Below, piece by piece: positions 18,207 to 27,195 of a stretch of 64,000 nucleotides of DNA. Origin of the DNA: Sulfitobacter sp. THAF37 (GTDB lineage Bacteria > Pseudomonadota > Alphaproteobacteria > Rhodobacterales > Rhodobacteraceae); the NCBI RefSeq assembly GCF_009363555.1, contig NZ_CP045372.1, forward strand, positions 3,235,501 through 3,299,500, read 5' to 3'. The notes below the pieces were generated by a model. That model worked only from the letters and a program-made list of their open reading frames with translations, did no database searches and was not told the DNA's origin. The number at the start of each line of letters is the position of its first letter. Position 1 is the stretch's first letter. Position numbers and translations under genes: made by a program.

Positions 18207-19028
18207 TTATTCCACCGGCTGGGTCTGGACCCCACCGTCCACAGGCGCGGTTTCGACCGACCGCTGTGCGGCGGCAAGGTCACGCGCTGTCACGAAGGGT
18301 TCGGCAGCTTCCAGATCAACTTTCGTAGCGGAGCTGGTCAGCGTCACGTTGCCGTTTTCGTCCTGCTGGGTGGACAGGCTGTCCATCGACACGGCAACCC
18401 ATTTCTCGCCAATGCCGAGGAAACCGCCCACGCCGATCACGGCACCTTCGACAGAACCGTCGAGGTTGACGATCAGGTCGTCGATTTCACCGATGTTTTC
18501 GCCAGCGGTGGAATAGACGTTGGTGCCGATCAGATCGTCGGCGAGGATTGTGTTCTCGCCCTGCATCCGGATCTGGCCTTCAACTTCCTTTGCCGGCTCT
18601 TCGGTCGCGGCTTCAGCCGTCTGGGTGCCATCGGCGCTCATGCCGTCTTCCGCAGGCACAGCGGCTGTGTCCGTATCGTCCGTCGCCATCGGATCAGCGC
18701 CAGGTGCTTCGGCGGTGTCCGAGCTCATCGCGTCATCGGCAGGCGCCTCGGCAGTGTCGGACGTCTCGGACGACATCGTGTCATCCGCAGGGGCCTCGGC
18801 CGTGTCGCTTGCGGCGTCATCCGCCGGCATCTCGGCGTCGGCGGTATCGGACGCGTCTTCGGACGTGGTTTCATCTGTCGGCGCCTCGGCATTGTCCTGC
18901 GTCATCGGCTGCTCGGTCGCCGTGCCGTCGGCCGGTTCAGTGGCAGTCTGAGCCGCCAGAATGGCAGGCGTCGCGGTCAGCGTCGCGATCAGTGCAAGAG
19001 TGCTCGCATGTTGCTTCAGATTGGTCAT
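18207..19028 (-). CDS. Exported PRC-barrel domain protein with acidic repeat linker
   Basis: A 273-residue protein. A signal peptide (STLALIATLTATPAILA, cleavage near 26) leads into a ~115-residue low-complexity region rich in Asp/Glu/Ala/Thr/Pro with imperfect TAEAPADD-x-MSS repeats. A PRC-barrel domain follows at about 155-235 (LIGTNVYSTAGENIGEIDDLIVNLDG, then VIGVGGFLGIGEKWVAVSM). PRC barrels are small beta folds that bind partner proteins or surfaces; exported versions in roseobacters are of unknown function. The ATG at 19028 follows GAGGAGAAG. Confidence 0.85.
   Translation of the reverse strand: MTNLKQHASTLALIATLTATPAILAAQTATEPADGTATEQPMTQDNAEAPTDETTSEDASDTADAEMPADDAASDTAEAPADDTMSSETSDTAEAPADDAMSSDTAEAPGADPMATDDTDTAAVPAEDGMSADGTQTAEAATEEPAKEVEGQIRMQGENTILADDLIGTNVYSTAGENIGEIDDLIVNLDGSVEGAVIGVGGFLGIGEKWVAVSMDSLSTQQDENGNVTLTSSATKVDLEAAEPFVTARDLAAAQRSVETAPVDGGVQTQPVE
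18635..18830 (-). repeat. Degenerate in-frame repeats coding an acidic linker
   Basis: Residues about 67-131 of the PRC-barrel protein contain three to four imperfect copies of a 13-16-residue unit around TAEAPADD and MSS/MAT. At the DNA level these are diverged repeats of 40-50 bp. They are part of the coding sequence and not a CRISPR array. Confidence 0.7.
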
Positions 19029-19411
19029 GGTCTTCTCCTCACTTGGTTGGTGACAAGACCGATGAAGCATGATGCGACGCCGATCCCGCCGTTCTGACCA
19101 GCAAATCCCCGATGCAACGTTTTGGTTCCCCGGCACGGATTGGGAACCGGCGGAAACTGGCCTATGCCGGATCGGCCAGAGTGCACCCGAAGGAAGAATT
19201 CTGATGAAAACATAAAGCCTTAGGTTGACGCCCTCGCGAATTGCGGGAATCCGCCCATCCCGAAAATACCGCCAAACGCGCGCATTCAGAGCGATCGACC
19301 GACGGGGGCGCGCATCATCCCTCAGGTGCAGCCACGTACCGCGCCGCGGAGGAAACTAAAAAAGTCGCCCTGCGCCGGTCATTTTCCGGCAAACTGTCAT
19401 AAACTCGTTAC
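19029..19411. other. Intergenic region between divergent genes, no gene seen
   Basis: This 383-bp stretch lies between the divergent PRC-barrel gene and the small exported protein gene at 19412. Short frames here have no coding character. It should hold two promoters; a minus-strand GGAAC followed too closely by CGTT near 19110-19125 does not fit the EcfG spacing. No riboswitch or strong hairpin was recognised. Confidence 0.5.
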
Positions 19412-19801
19412 ATGAGCTGTTCACGCGTTATCCGAATCGCTGCCGTGGCCTGCCTGTTCTTCGGCGGGGCGGCTGTGGCTCTGCCCGTCTCCCCTTCCGA
19501 ACGGGCCACGCTTTTCGCCATCTGTGCCGGACGCCTGTCCGCCGTGGAAACCTATTGGGGCCGGCAACCGGCAGGTGCGCGCGACAGCGCCACCTTCGAC
19601 ACGTTGATGGAGGCCGCCCTGCCCGCTGCAATCGAAGACGGGATGCCCCTCTCGGTCGCTCAGAATGCCAAATTCCACGCCTGGCGCAGCCACGCCTTCC
19701 TGCGCAACGACGCGGAATTCTCCCCCGATCAGGGGCGGCGTGCCCGTGCGCACGATCGCCTGGCCCGCGAATTGCGAGAATGCAGCGATCTGATACGCTG
19801 A
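19412..19801 (+). CDS. Small exported protein, unknown function
   Basis: A 129-residue protein. The N-terminus (RIAAVACLFFGGAAVAL, cleavage near residue 24) is a signal peptide. The mature part is helical with two cysteines (AICAGRLSAVETYW and ELRECSDLIR), which could form a disulphide in the periplasm. No family is recognised. It sits 78 bp upstream of cobT on the same strand. Confidence 0.7.
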   Translation: MSCSRVIRIAAVACLFFGGAAVALPVSPSERATLFAICAGRLSAVETYWGRQPAGARDSATFDTLMEAALPAAIEDGMPLSVAQNAKFHAWRSHAFLRNDAEFSPDQGRRARAHDRLARELRECSDLIR

Positions 19802-19879
19802 AACCCCTGAGGGCCGCTGGTCATTCGACGGCGAACGGCCTAGGTTGCGGGGCAGAACAGACGATTGCAAGAGTGCCCG

Positions 19880-21754
19880 ATGACCAAATCCGATAACCCA
19901 GCAGATGCGTTCAAAAAGGCGCTCGCCGAGGCCTCCAAGGTCATGGCGAACGACCCGGACCTGAATGTGAGCTACTCGGTAGATCCCTCCGGCCTGTCCG
20001 GTGACGCCATGCGCCTGCCGCAGGTCAGCCGCCGGATGACGCGGGACGAAGTGCTGCTGGCCCGTGGCACGGCGGATGCGCTGGCGCTGAACCGGCGGTA
20101 TCACAACGGCCAGACCCACGCGCGTTACCAGCCGCAGGGCGAAATGGCGCGCGACCTTTACGAGGCGATGGAAACCGCCCGCTGCGAAGCGATGGGCGCC
20201 CGTGACATGCCCGGAACCGCCGGCAACATCGACGTCAAGATCAAGCACGAAGCACTGCGCCGCGGCTACGATCAGGCGAAACAGCCCAGCGATGTGCCGC
20301 TGGCCACCGCCGCGGGCTACCTGGTGCGCCATCTCGCCACCGGACGGGCGCTTCCCACAGGGGCTGAGAACGCCATGGAGCTGTGGCGGGGCTTCATCGA
20401 AGATCAGGCGGGCGGTGCGCTCGACACATTGGGCGACGTGCTGCACGACCAATCGGCCTTTGCGAAATTCGCGCGCAAGATGATCTCGGACCTTGGCTAT
20501 GGCGACCAGCTGGGCGATGACCCCGACCAGATGGATGAGGACCAGGAGGACGACGCCGAGGAAGGTGCCGAAGAAGAGCAGGATCCCGACAGCACCGGTC
20601 AGGACGACCAGGACGAGGACGAAACCGAAGGCAGCGCCGAACAGTCGCAGGAGGATCAGCAGGATGCCTCCGAAGCGCAGGTCAGCATGGACGACATGGC
20701 CGACCAGGAACTGGGCGAAGAGGCCGAGATGCCTGAAGGTGACGCCCCGATGGAGCCGCCCGCGCCGCAGCCCGTCTCCGATGCGGACCCCAACTACCTT
20801 GTCTACCTCGACACGCATGACGAGGTGATCGGGGCCGAGGAACTGGCCGAACCGGTGGAACTGGAGCGTCTGCGTGCCTATCTCGACCAGCAGCTTGACC
20901 CGCTGAAGGGGGCTGTCAGCCGTCTGGCCAACAAATTGCAACGCCGCCTGCAGGCGCAGCAGAACCGGTCCTGGGAATTCGACCTGGAGGAAGGCACGCT
21001 GGACGCGGGCAGGCTCGCCCGTGTGGTCGCCAACCCCACCACGCCGCTGTCCTTCAAGGTCGAGAAGGATACGGAATTCCGCGATACCTGCGTGACGCTG
21101 CTGCTGGACAATTCCGGCTCCATGCGGGGGCGGCCCATCTCCATCGCGGCGATCTGTGCCGATGTGCTGGCCCGCACGCTGGAGCGGTGCAACGTCAAGG
21201 TGGAGATCCTGGGCTTTACCACCCGCGCCTGGAAGGGCGGCCAGGCTCGCGAAGCCTGGCTGAACGACGGCAGGCCGACCCAGCCGGGGCGTCTGAACGA
21301 TCTGCGCCACATCATCTACAAATCCGCCGATGCGCCCTGGCGCCGGACCCGGTCGAACCTGGGCCTGATGATGAAGGAAGGCCTGCTGAAGGAGAACATC
21401 GACGGCGAGGCGCTGGAATGGGCGCACCGCCGGATGATGGCCCGTCACGAGGCGCGCAAGATCCTGATGGTGATCTCGGACGGGGCGCCGGTGGACGATT
21501 CCACCCTGAGCGTGAACCCGGCGAATTATCTGGAAAAGCACCTGCGCGACGTGATCGCCATGGTGGAAAGGCGCAAGGCGGTGGAGCTGCTGGCCATCGG
21601 CATCGGCCATGATGTCACACGCTATTACGACCGTGCCGTGACCATCACCGATGTCGACCAGCTGGCAGGGGCAATGACGGAGCAGCTGGCGGCGCTCTTT
21701 GACAAGGACCCGAGGGCGCGGGCGCGCGTCATGGGGATGCGCCGCGCCGGTTGA
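19880..21754 (+). CDS. cobT: Aerobic cobaltochelatase subunit CobT
   Basis: CobT forms the CobS-CobT chaperone-like complex that drives cobalt insertion by CobN. It is 624 residues. The N-terminal helical part (to ~210) is followed by a long acidic stretch (~210-300, runs of Asp/Glu/Gln) typical of CobT, then a C-terminal von Willebrand A domain with the MIDAS motif DNSGS at 410-414. The ATG at 19880 gives [11 protein letters not shown], the common CobT start. Same strand as cobS but not contiguous with it. Confidence 0.96.
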   Translation: MTKSDNPADAFKKALAEASKVMANDPDLNVSYSVDPSGLSGDAMRLPQVSRRMTRDEVLLARGTADALALNRRYHNGQTHARYQPQGEMARDLYEAMETARCEAMGARDMPGTAGNIDVKIKHEALRRGYDQAKQPSDVPLATAAGYLVRHLATGRALPTGAENAMELWRGFIEDQAGGALDTLGDVLHDQSAFAKFARKMISDLGYGDQLGDDPDQMDEDQEDDAEEGAEEEQDPDSTGQDDQDEDETEGSAEQSQEDQQDASEAQVSMDDMADQELGEEAEMPEGDAPMEPPAPQPVSDADPNYLVYLDTHDEVIGAEELAEPVELERLRAYLDQQLDPLKGAVSRLANKLQRRLQAQQNRSWEFDLEEGTLDAGRLARVVANPTTPLSFKVEKDTEFRDTCVTLLLDNSGSMRGRPISIAAICADVLARTLERCNVKVEILGFTTRAWKGGQAREAWLNDGRPTQPGRLNDLRHIIYKSADAPWRRTRSNLGLMMKEGLLKENIDGEALEWAHRRMMARHEARKILMVISDGAPVDDSTLSVNPANYLEKHLRDVIAMVERRKAVELLAIGIGHDVTRYYDRAVTITDVDQLAGAMTEQLAALFDKDPRARARVMGMRRAG

Positions 21755-21797
21755 GACCGGGTATTTGTGTATTTTTAAGAACAATGAAGGAGCGGGC

Positions 21798-23588
21798 ATG
21801 TTCCAGAGTTTCGAGGTCACCGCGCGGCCGGAACAGGGACCGCCCCGGCTGAGGGCGCTGCGTGCAGAGATGGCCGCCGAGGGGCTGGCCGGATTCATTG
21901 TGCCCCGTGCGGATGCCCATCAGGGTGAATACGTGGCCCCGCGTGACGACCGGCTGGCCTGGCTGACCGGATTTACCGGTTCCGCCGGGTTCTGCGCGGT
22001 TCTGGAGGAGGTGGCCGGTGTCTTTGTCGACGGGCGCTATCGCACGCAGGTCAAGGCGCAGGTCGCCGCGGATTTCACGCCGGTCGCCTGGCCCGATGTC
22101 GGCCTGGGCGACTGGCTGCGCCAGCAGCTGCAAGAGGGCGGTGTGGTGGGCTTTGACCCCTGGCTGCACACGCCGGGACAGATCCACCAGATCGAGGATG
22201 CGCTGAAGGGCACCGCGATCGTCCTGCGCCCCTGCGACAATCTTGTGGACCGGATCTGGCCGGATCAACCCGCCCCCCCGCTGGGCCCGGCCAAGGTGCA
22301 TTCCATCGAATTCGCGGGCGAAAGCCACGACGCCAAGCGCGCGCGTCTGGCGCAAGAGCTGCGCGAGGCGGGTCATCGCGCCGCCGTCATCACCCTGCCC
22401 GACAGCCATAACTGGCTGCTGAATATCAGGGGCACCGACATCGCCCACAACCCGGTTGCGCATGGTTTTGCCGTCCTGCACGACAGCGGCGCGGTGGATC
22501 TCTTCATGGCGCCGTCGAAGCTGGAGGGCATGGCAGGCCATCTGGGGCCGGACGTGCATGTTCACGCGCCCGATACGCTTCTGACCCATCTGGCGAAGCT
22601 GGAAGGGCCCGTGCGGCTGGACCGCCAGTCCGTGCCGCTGGCCGTCGCCGAAGCCGTGGGCGATCGTGCAACCTGGGGCGACGATCCCTGTGCCTTGCCA
22701 AAGGCCTGCAAGAACGAGGCGGAGATCGCGGGATCCGCCGCCGCCCATCTGCGCGACGGTGCGGCGCTGTGCGAACTGCTGGCCTGGCTGGACGCGCAAC
22801 CGGCAGGCAGCGTCACTGAAACACAGGTGGTCACTGAGCTGGAAGCCAGCCGCCGTCGCGACAACGCCCTGCAGGAGATCAGCTTTGATACCATTGCGGG
22901 CACCGGGGCGAACGGCGCCATCATGCACTACCGTGTGACCGAAGAGACCGACACGACCCTTGAGGACGGCCACCTGATCGTGCTGGATTCCGGCGGCCAG
23001 TACCTGGATGGGACAACGGACATCACCCGCACCATCGCCATCGGCGCCCCGCCCGAAGACGCCTGTGCCGCCTTTACCCGCGTCCTGTCAGGCATGATCG
23101 CGATGAGCCGCCTGCGCTGGCCCGCCGGTCTGGCCGGATGTCACATTGAGGCGGTGGGCCGCATGCCCCTGTGGCTGGCGGGACAGGATTTCGACCATGG
23201 GCTGGGGCATGGCGTCGGCGCCTATCTCAGCGTGCATGAAGGGCCCCAGCGCCTGAGCCGGATCAGCACCACCCCGTTACGCCCCGGCATGATCCTGAGC
23301 AATGAGCCGGGATACTACCGCGAAGGCGCCTTTGGCATCCGTATCGAGAATCTGCTGGTGGTGCGCGAGGCCCCCGCATTGCCCGGCGGCGACGCGCACC
23401 GTGCGATGCTGGAGTGGGAAACACTGAGCTTTGCCCCGATAGACCGGCGGCTGATCCGGCCGGACCTGCTGGAGCGCAGTGAAATCGACTGGATCAACGC
23501 CTATCATGCGGCGGTCGCGGAAAAAATCGGCCCCCGGGTATCGCCTGCAACAAAACTGTGGTTGGATGCGGCGACCGCGCCCCTTTGA
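21798..23588 (+). CDS. Aminopeptidase P family (M24B) Xaa-Pro peptidase
   Basis: A 596-residue cytosolic metallopeptidase that removes N-terminal residues preceding proline. It has the long three-domain form: two creatinase-like N-terminal domains (to ~310) and a C-terminal pita-bread domain. Expected metal ligands are Asp397 and Asp408 (LDSGGQYLDGTTDIT), the His in GLGHGVGAYLSVHEGP, the Glu in NEPGYY and the Glu in RIENL. The ATG at 21798 is preceded by GAAGGAGCGGGC. It follows cobT by 43 bp and may be read through from it. Confidence 0.93.
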   Translation: MFQSFEVTARPEQGPPRLRALRAEMAAEGLAGFIVPRADAHQGEYVAPRDDRLAWLTGFTGSAGFCAVLEEVAGVFVDGRYRTQVKAQVAADFTPVAWPDVGLGDWLRQQLQEGGVVGFDPWLHTPGQIHQIEDALKGTAIVLRPCDNLVDRIWPDQPAPPLGPAKVHSIEFAGESHDAKRARLAQELREAGHRAAVITLPDSHNWLLNIRGTDIAHNPVAHGFAVLHDSGAVDLFMAPSKLEGMAGHLGPDVHVHAPDTLLTHLAKLEGPVRLDRQSVPLAVAEAVGDRATWGDDPCALPKACKNEAEIAGSAAAHLRDGAALCELLAWLDAQPAGSVTETQVVTELEASRRRDNALQEISFDTIAGTGANGAIMHYRVTEETDTTLEDGHLIVLDSGGQYLDGTTDITRTIAIGAPPEDACAAFTRVLSGMIAMSRLRWPAGLAGCHIEAVGRMPLWLAGQDFDHGLGHGVGAYLSVHEGPQRLSRISTTPLRPGMILSNEPGYYREGAFGIRIENLLVVREAPALPGGDAHRAMLEWETLSFAPIDRRLIRPDLLERSEIDWINAYHAAVAEKIGPRVSPATKLWLDAATAPL

Positions 23589-23610
23589 GGAGCGCAACAA
23601 GGGGGACAAC

Positions 23611-23955
23611 ATGGCAGACCATATCAAGATCACCAAGGCGGAAGGTACCTGGAGCGTGCGTGCCGGTGGCGCCGTGCTGGGCGAGACCGACAATGCGCTG
23701 GAACTGGCCGAAGGCGACTACGGCCCGGTCATCTACTTCCCCCGCGAGGACATCGCGATGGCGTTCCTCGACCAGACCGACCGCAGCTCGCACTGCCCGC
23801 ACAAGGGCGATGCGGTCTATTATTCCGTTGTGACCAAAAGCCGGACATTGGAAAACGCGGCCTGGTCCTACGAAGACCCCAAGGGGGCGGTGGCCAGGAT
23901 CAAGGATCACCTGGCCTTCTATCCGCTGGACGAGATCACCGTCGAACAGATCTGA
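23611..23955 (+). CDS. DUF427 domain protein
   Basis: A 114-residue protein with the full DUF427 pattern: SVRAGGAVLGETDNALELAEGDYGPVIYFPREDI, SSHCPHKGDAVYYSV and AAWSYEDP. DUF427 proteins are small beta-barrel folds of unknown biochemical role. The ATG at 23611 follows AAGGGGGA, 22 bp after the aminopeptidase stop, so the two are probably cotranscribed. Confidence 0.92.
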   Translation: MADHIKITKAEGTWSVRAGGAVLGETDNALELAEGDYGPVIYFPREDIAMAFLDQTDRSSHCPHKGDAVYYSVVTKSRTLENAAWSYEDPKGAVARIKDHLAFYPLDEITVEQI

Positions 23956-24012
23956 CCACTGGCAGAACCTGTCGGCGGGACCCGTGGAAACCTGCGGCGC
24001 GGCCGGTCCCGG

Positions 24013-24918
24013 TCAGGCACCAACCTGTCCATCAGAAAGCGCCGAGCGCGCCGTGCGGAGGCTGCGCCCCCACCACAGCAGCTGGTCCAGCATCTTGTCT
24101 GCCGATCTATCCAGATGGGCGAAATCCGACAGTTGCTTTTCGCCTTTGGAAACCGTCAGGTAATCGGCGAAATTGATGTGAACCGCGGTCTGCATCGATA
24201 CCATCTCCAGCTCTGCGGCGATGCCCCTGACATGTTCCACCGCCCGTGCCCCGCCAACGCCACCGTATCCGATCAGCCCCGCTGGTTTGCGTCGCCATTC
24301 CGCGTGATCCAGCGCATTCTTCAGAACGGCGGTGGGTCCGTGATTATATTCGGCGACCGTGAACAGATAGGCGTCGAATTCGGCGATGCGGGCACGGAAG
24401 CTGTCGACCGCCTGGCGTTGCACATCAGTCGCTGGCGGGTCGCCGAAAAACGGCAAGTTTACATCGCGCAGGTCGATCTCTTGCACATCGAAGCCGCGTT
24501 GAACCGCCTTCCGAGCGATCCAGCTTGCGGGTTTGTCGGCGAACCGGCCGTCACGGGTGCTGCCGGTGATCACCGCGAGGCGAAGCGAAGGGTCTTCGCG
24601 ACGACCGCTGAACGCGCCAACCATCGACACCGGCATTGAATCGACATGCGCGACCAGGGGTTCGATCCGTTTCAGGTGCGCGGCGAATTCCGGTGATCCT
24701 GCCCATTTCTCCTTGGCCTCTTTCGAGCGGAAACTGGTGACGATCACCAGCCGACTGCCGTCCGCCGCGCGGTATAGCGCGTTGCCAAGCCAGCCGGTCT
24801 CTGTGGCCTTCTCGCGCAGTTTCTCGATCTCATCGCGCTGCAATTCCAGCAGTGCGTCGACGTCGCCGCCTGTCGGTGTGAACGTGTTTATCAGTGTCTG
24901 AATGGTTTGGCCTGTCAT
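24013..24918 (-). CDS. Fusion of antibiotic-biosynthesis-monooxygenase-like domain and NADPH-dependent FMN reductase
   Basis: A 301-residue two-domain protein. Residues ~7-95 look like a dimeric alpha/beta-barrel (ABM) domain: TLINTFTPTGGDVDALLELQRDE and RLVIVTSFRSKEAKEKWAGSPEF. Residues ~111-300 are a flavodoxin-like NADPH-dependent FMN reductase with the phosphate-binding GSTRDGRFADK at 119-129 and AEYNHGPTAVLKNALDH at 189-205. It may reduce quinones or deliver reduced flavin to its own ABM domain; that is inference. The ATG at 24918 follows AAGGACC. It is divergent from an HxlR regulator, which often controls such redox genes in response to electrophiles. Confidence 0.85.
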   Translation of the reverse strand: MTGQTIQTLINTFTPTGGDVDALLELQRDEIEKLREKATETGWLGNALYRAADGSRLVIVTSFRSKEAKEKWAGSPEFAAHLKRIEPLVAHVDSMPVSMVGAFSGRREDPSLRLAVITGSTRDGRFADKPASWIARKAVQRGFDVQEIDLRDVNLPFFGDPPATDVQRQAVDSFRARIAEFDAYLFTVAEYNHGPTAVLKNALDHAEWRRKPAGLIGYGGVGGARAVEHVRGIAAELEMVSMQTAVHINFADYLTVSKGEKQLSDFAHLDRSADKMLDQLLWWGRSLRTARSALSDGQVGA

Positions 24919-24964
24919 TGATATCGGTCCTTGCTTTGAGTGTGATTCCACTTCATTCCCTTGG

Positions 24965-24979
24965 CTTACTTTATGTAAG
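24965..24979. promoter_or_regulatory. Candidate HxlR operator
   Basis: An inverted repeat CTTAC-TTTAT-GTAAG lies midway in the 104-bp gap between the divergent flavoprotein and HxlR genes. Spacing and symmetry fit a dimeric winged-helix regulator that controls both genes, but no binding consensus is established here. Confidence 0.45.
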
Positions 24980-25022
24980 TCGCTAACAAACAGAAGACCC
25001 GGTATTATTGTAAGGAACCGAC

Positions 25023-25403
25023 ATGCAAGTAAGTGCTGCGCCCCCAGATCCGTCTGATCCGATGCATGCCGATTGCCCCGGTCGCGAGGTGTTCAAGCTC
25101 ATTACGGGCCGTTGGACCTTGCTGGTCCTATGGTCGTTGAAATCGGGCCCTGTCCGGTTTCATCGCATTCGGGATGCGGTCGAGGGCATCAGCGAAAGGG
25201 TACTGTCGAGTACGCTCAAGGATCTTTGCCGTCACGGCCTGATCGACCGTCATGTCGACCCAAGCGTGCCGCCAAAGGTCAGTTACAGCCTCACGCAGAT
25301 CGGGGAAGGTCTGCTTGACGTCATGGGGCAGCTGACAGGCTGGATTGCCCGCGAGCTGCAGAATATCGACGCGGCGAAACGGCAATATGACGAAGACCGG
25401 TAG
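25023..25403 (+). CDS. HxlR family transcriptional regulator
   Basis: A 126-residue winged-helix DNA-binding protein of the HxlR (DUF24) family. The conserved CP pair is at Cys18-Pro19, followed by the GRWTLLVLWSL helix, the FHRIRDAVEGISERVLSSTLKDL recognition region and the wing (HVDPSVPPKVSYSLT). In related regulators the N-terminal cysteine senses thiol-reactive compounds. It is divergent from the flavoprotein fusion, its probable target, with a palindrome in the gap. Confidence 0.92.
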   Translation: MQVSAAPPDPSDPMHADCPGREVFKLITGRWTLLVLWSLKSGPVRFHRIRDAVEGISERVLSSTLKDLCRHGLIDRHVDPSVPPKVSYSLTQIGEGLLDVMGQLTGWIARELQNIDAAKRQYDEDR

Positions 25404-25404
25404 C

Positions 25405-25420
25405 CTGTCAGATCTGACAG
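25405..25420. terminator. Perfect 16-bp palindrome between convergent genes
   Basis: CTGTCAGATCTGACAG lies two bases after the HxlR stop codon and 10 bp before the ClC stop. It can form a 6-bp stem with a GATC tetraloop, but no T-run follows on either strand. A bidirectional terminator is a fair guess; a protein-binding site is also possible. Confidence 0.4.
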
Positions 25421-25430
25421 TCTGAAACGC

Positions 25431-27116
25431 TCAACTGTGTTCTTCGGCTGCGGTCGCGGCCAGCGCCCGATTGTAGGCTTTCAGCGCGTCCACATGGAAC
25501 AGCGCCCCCAACAGTTCCGGGGTGGTGTCCGCCGAAATCGACACGACCGGAATAAAGCGTGCACCGGAGCTTTCGAAAATCGGCATGGCCGATTCGAGTG
25601 TCGCCGTGGCGTCGATATAGGTGCCTTCGTCGATCAACTGCCAGCACTCCTCCGGCGCGGGCGCGCGCGGATCGTCGGGACGCCGCATCACCCGCGCCGC
25701 CGTGAACATCGCCAGCAGGTAGGCCTGCGGTCCGGCGGCAAGGTGAATGCCCCGCCGTTCGATCTGCGTGAGGAAGAAGCTGCGATCCACCAACCGACTG
25801 CCAAGCGCCGTGGACATGCTGACCGCCACCATGACCGCCAGGCCGGTCTGCCAGTCGCCGGTCATCTCGAACACGATCAGGGTGGTCGAAATCGGCGCGC
25901 CCAGCACGGCTGCGGCAACCGCCCCCATACCCGCCAGCGCATAAAGGCTCGAAGAGCCGGAAAAATCCGGGAGCACCCCCGTCGCGATCAGCCCAAAGCC
26001 CAGCCCCGTCAGCGCCCCGATCATCAGCGAGGGTGAAAACACACCGCCCCCCATGCGACCGCCCAATGTGATTGCCACGGCGGCGACCTTGAGAACGGTG
26101 AAAACGATCACCTCATTCAGCACCAGCGACCCCGTCAGCGCACGCGATGTGGTCTCGTATCCCACCCCGATGATGTGCGGAAACCAAAGCGCGATCACAC
26201 CCAGCATGCCGCCCGCCACCATGGGCCGCAGCCAGCGGGGCAGACCGGTGCGCCCCTGAAGGTAGTTGCCGAAATCCTCGGCCCAGAAGATGCTGCGCAT
26301 CAGCGCCACCGCGACGACGCCGCAGGTCAGCCCCAGCAGCAGAAAGGCGGGCAGTTCCACGTAGAATTGGAGGTCGCCGTAGGTGGGCAGGGCAAATTCG
26401 GTCACACCGCCGAATTCCAGCCGGTTGATCACCGTCCCGGCAGCCGAGGCGATGACAATCGGGGCAAAGGCATGTACCGCGAAATGCCGCAGCACGACTT
26501 CCAGCGCAAACAGCGCCCCGGCGATGGGCGCGTTGAAACTTGCCGAAACCGCCGCCGCCACCGCGCACCCCAAGAGGTCCCGCCCGTTGACGCCATCGGC
26601 ATGAATCAACCTGCTGATCTTGGTCGAGATCACCGCCGCCAGATTGACCACCGGTCCTTCCCGGCCCGAAGACCCCCCGGTGCTGAGCGTGATCAGCGAT
26701 GCCACCGCCGAGGCAAGACCCGCGCGGGTTTCCACCCTGCCCTCGTGCAGGGCCGCCCCGAGGATCACGTCGCCCACCGTCCGCGCCCGCGCGTCCGCCG
26801 TGAAGTGATGCAGGATCAGCCCCACGACCAGACCGCCGATGGCCGGGATCAGCACGACCCAGTACCACTCCAGCCCCGAAATAAAGCTGTGCAGCGTGTT
26901 GACGTCTTCGGTCCCGTAGAGGGTGGACTGCAACCAGTTGATGCTCTTGCGGAAGAACAATGCGGCGAAACCGGCGGCGATGCCGATCACCAGCGCGATG
27001 AACCAGAACTGTATCTTGCCGGGGCCCTGAGTCTTGAGAACCTGCCAGCCCTGACGGCAGGCGTTGGACACGTCGCGGACCTGACCGGCCACAAAGGATT
27101 TGTCCGCCTCGCTCAC
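25431..27116 (-). CDS. ClC family chloride channel/antiporter with C-terminal CBS region
   Basis: A 561-residue inner-membrane protein of the ClC family that moves chloride, often in exchange for protons. About ten hydrophobic segments fill residues 35-445. The family motifs are GREGP at 151-155, with the gating Glu153, and GGGVFSPSL near 365. The last ~55 residues look like part of a CBS domain (YIDATATLESAMPIFESSGARFIPVVS). The start is set at a GTG at 27116, because longer starts overlap recN and add Pro/Arg-rich sequence. Whether it is a channel or an antiporter cannot be settled without the proton glutamate. Confidence 0.88.
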   Translation of the reverse strand: MSEADKSFVAGQVRDVSNACRQGWQVLKTQGPGKIQFWFIALVIGIAAGFAALFFRKSINWLQSTLYGTEDVNTLHSFISGLEWYWVVLIPAIGGLVVGLILHHFTADARARTVGDVILGAALHEGRVETRAGLASAVASLITLSTGGSSGREGPVVNLAAVISTKISRLIHADGVNGRDLLGCAVAAAVSASFNAPIAGALFALEVVLRHFAVHAFAPIVIASAAGTVINRLEFGGVTEFALPTYGDLQFYVELPAFLLLGLTCGVVAVALMRSIFWAEDFGNYLQGRTGLPRWLRPMVAGGMLGVIALWFPHIIGVGYETTSRALTGSLVLNEVIVFTVLKVAAVAITLGGRMGGGVFSPSLMIGALTGLGFGLIATGVLPDFSGSSSLYALAGMGAVAAAVLGAPISTTLIVFEMTGDWQTGLAVMVAVSMSTALGSRLVDRSFFLTQIERRGIHLAAGPQAYLLAMFTAARVMRRPDDPRAPAPEECWQLIDEGTYIDATATLESAMPIFESSGARFIPVVSISADTTPELLGALFHVDALKAYNRALAATAAEEHS

Positions 27117-27195
27117 CGGTCCCGCCCTGCGCACGCCGATGCCGCCGCGACCGCTCTGGGCCGGCAGGACAGCGGGCGGGTCAAGGACAGATGGG

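Noticed and set aside
18635..18830. A CRISPR-like repeat array
   Set aside because: The repeats are diverged, in frame and code for the acidic linker of the PRC-barrel protein; there are no regular spacers.
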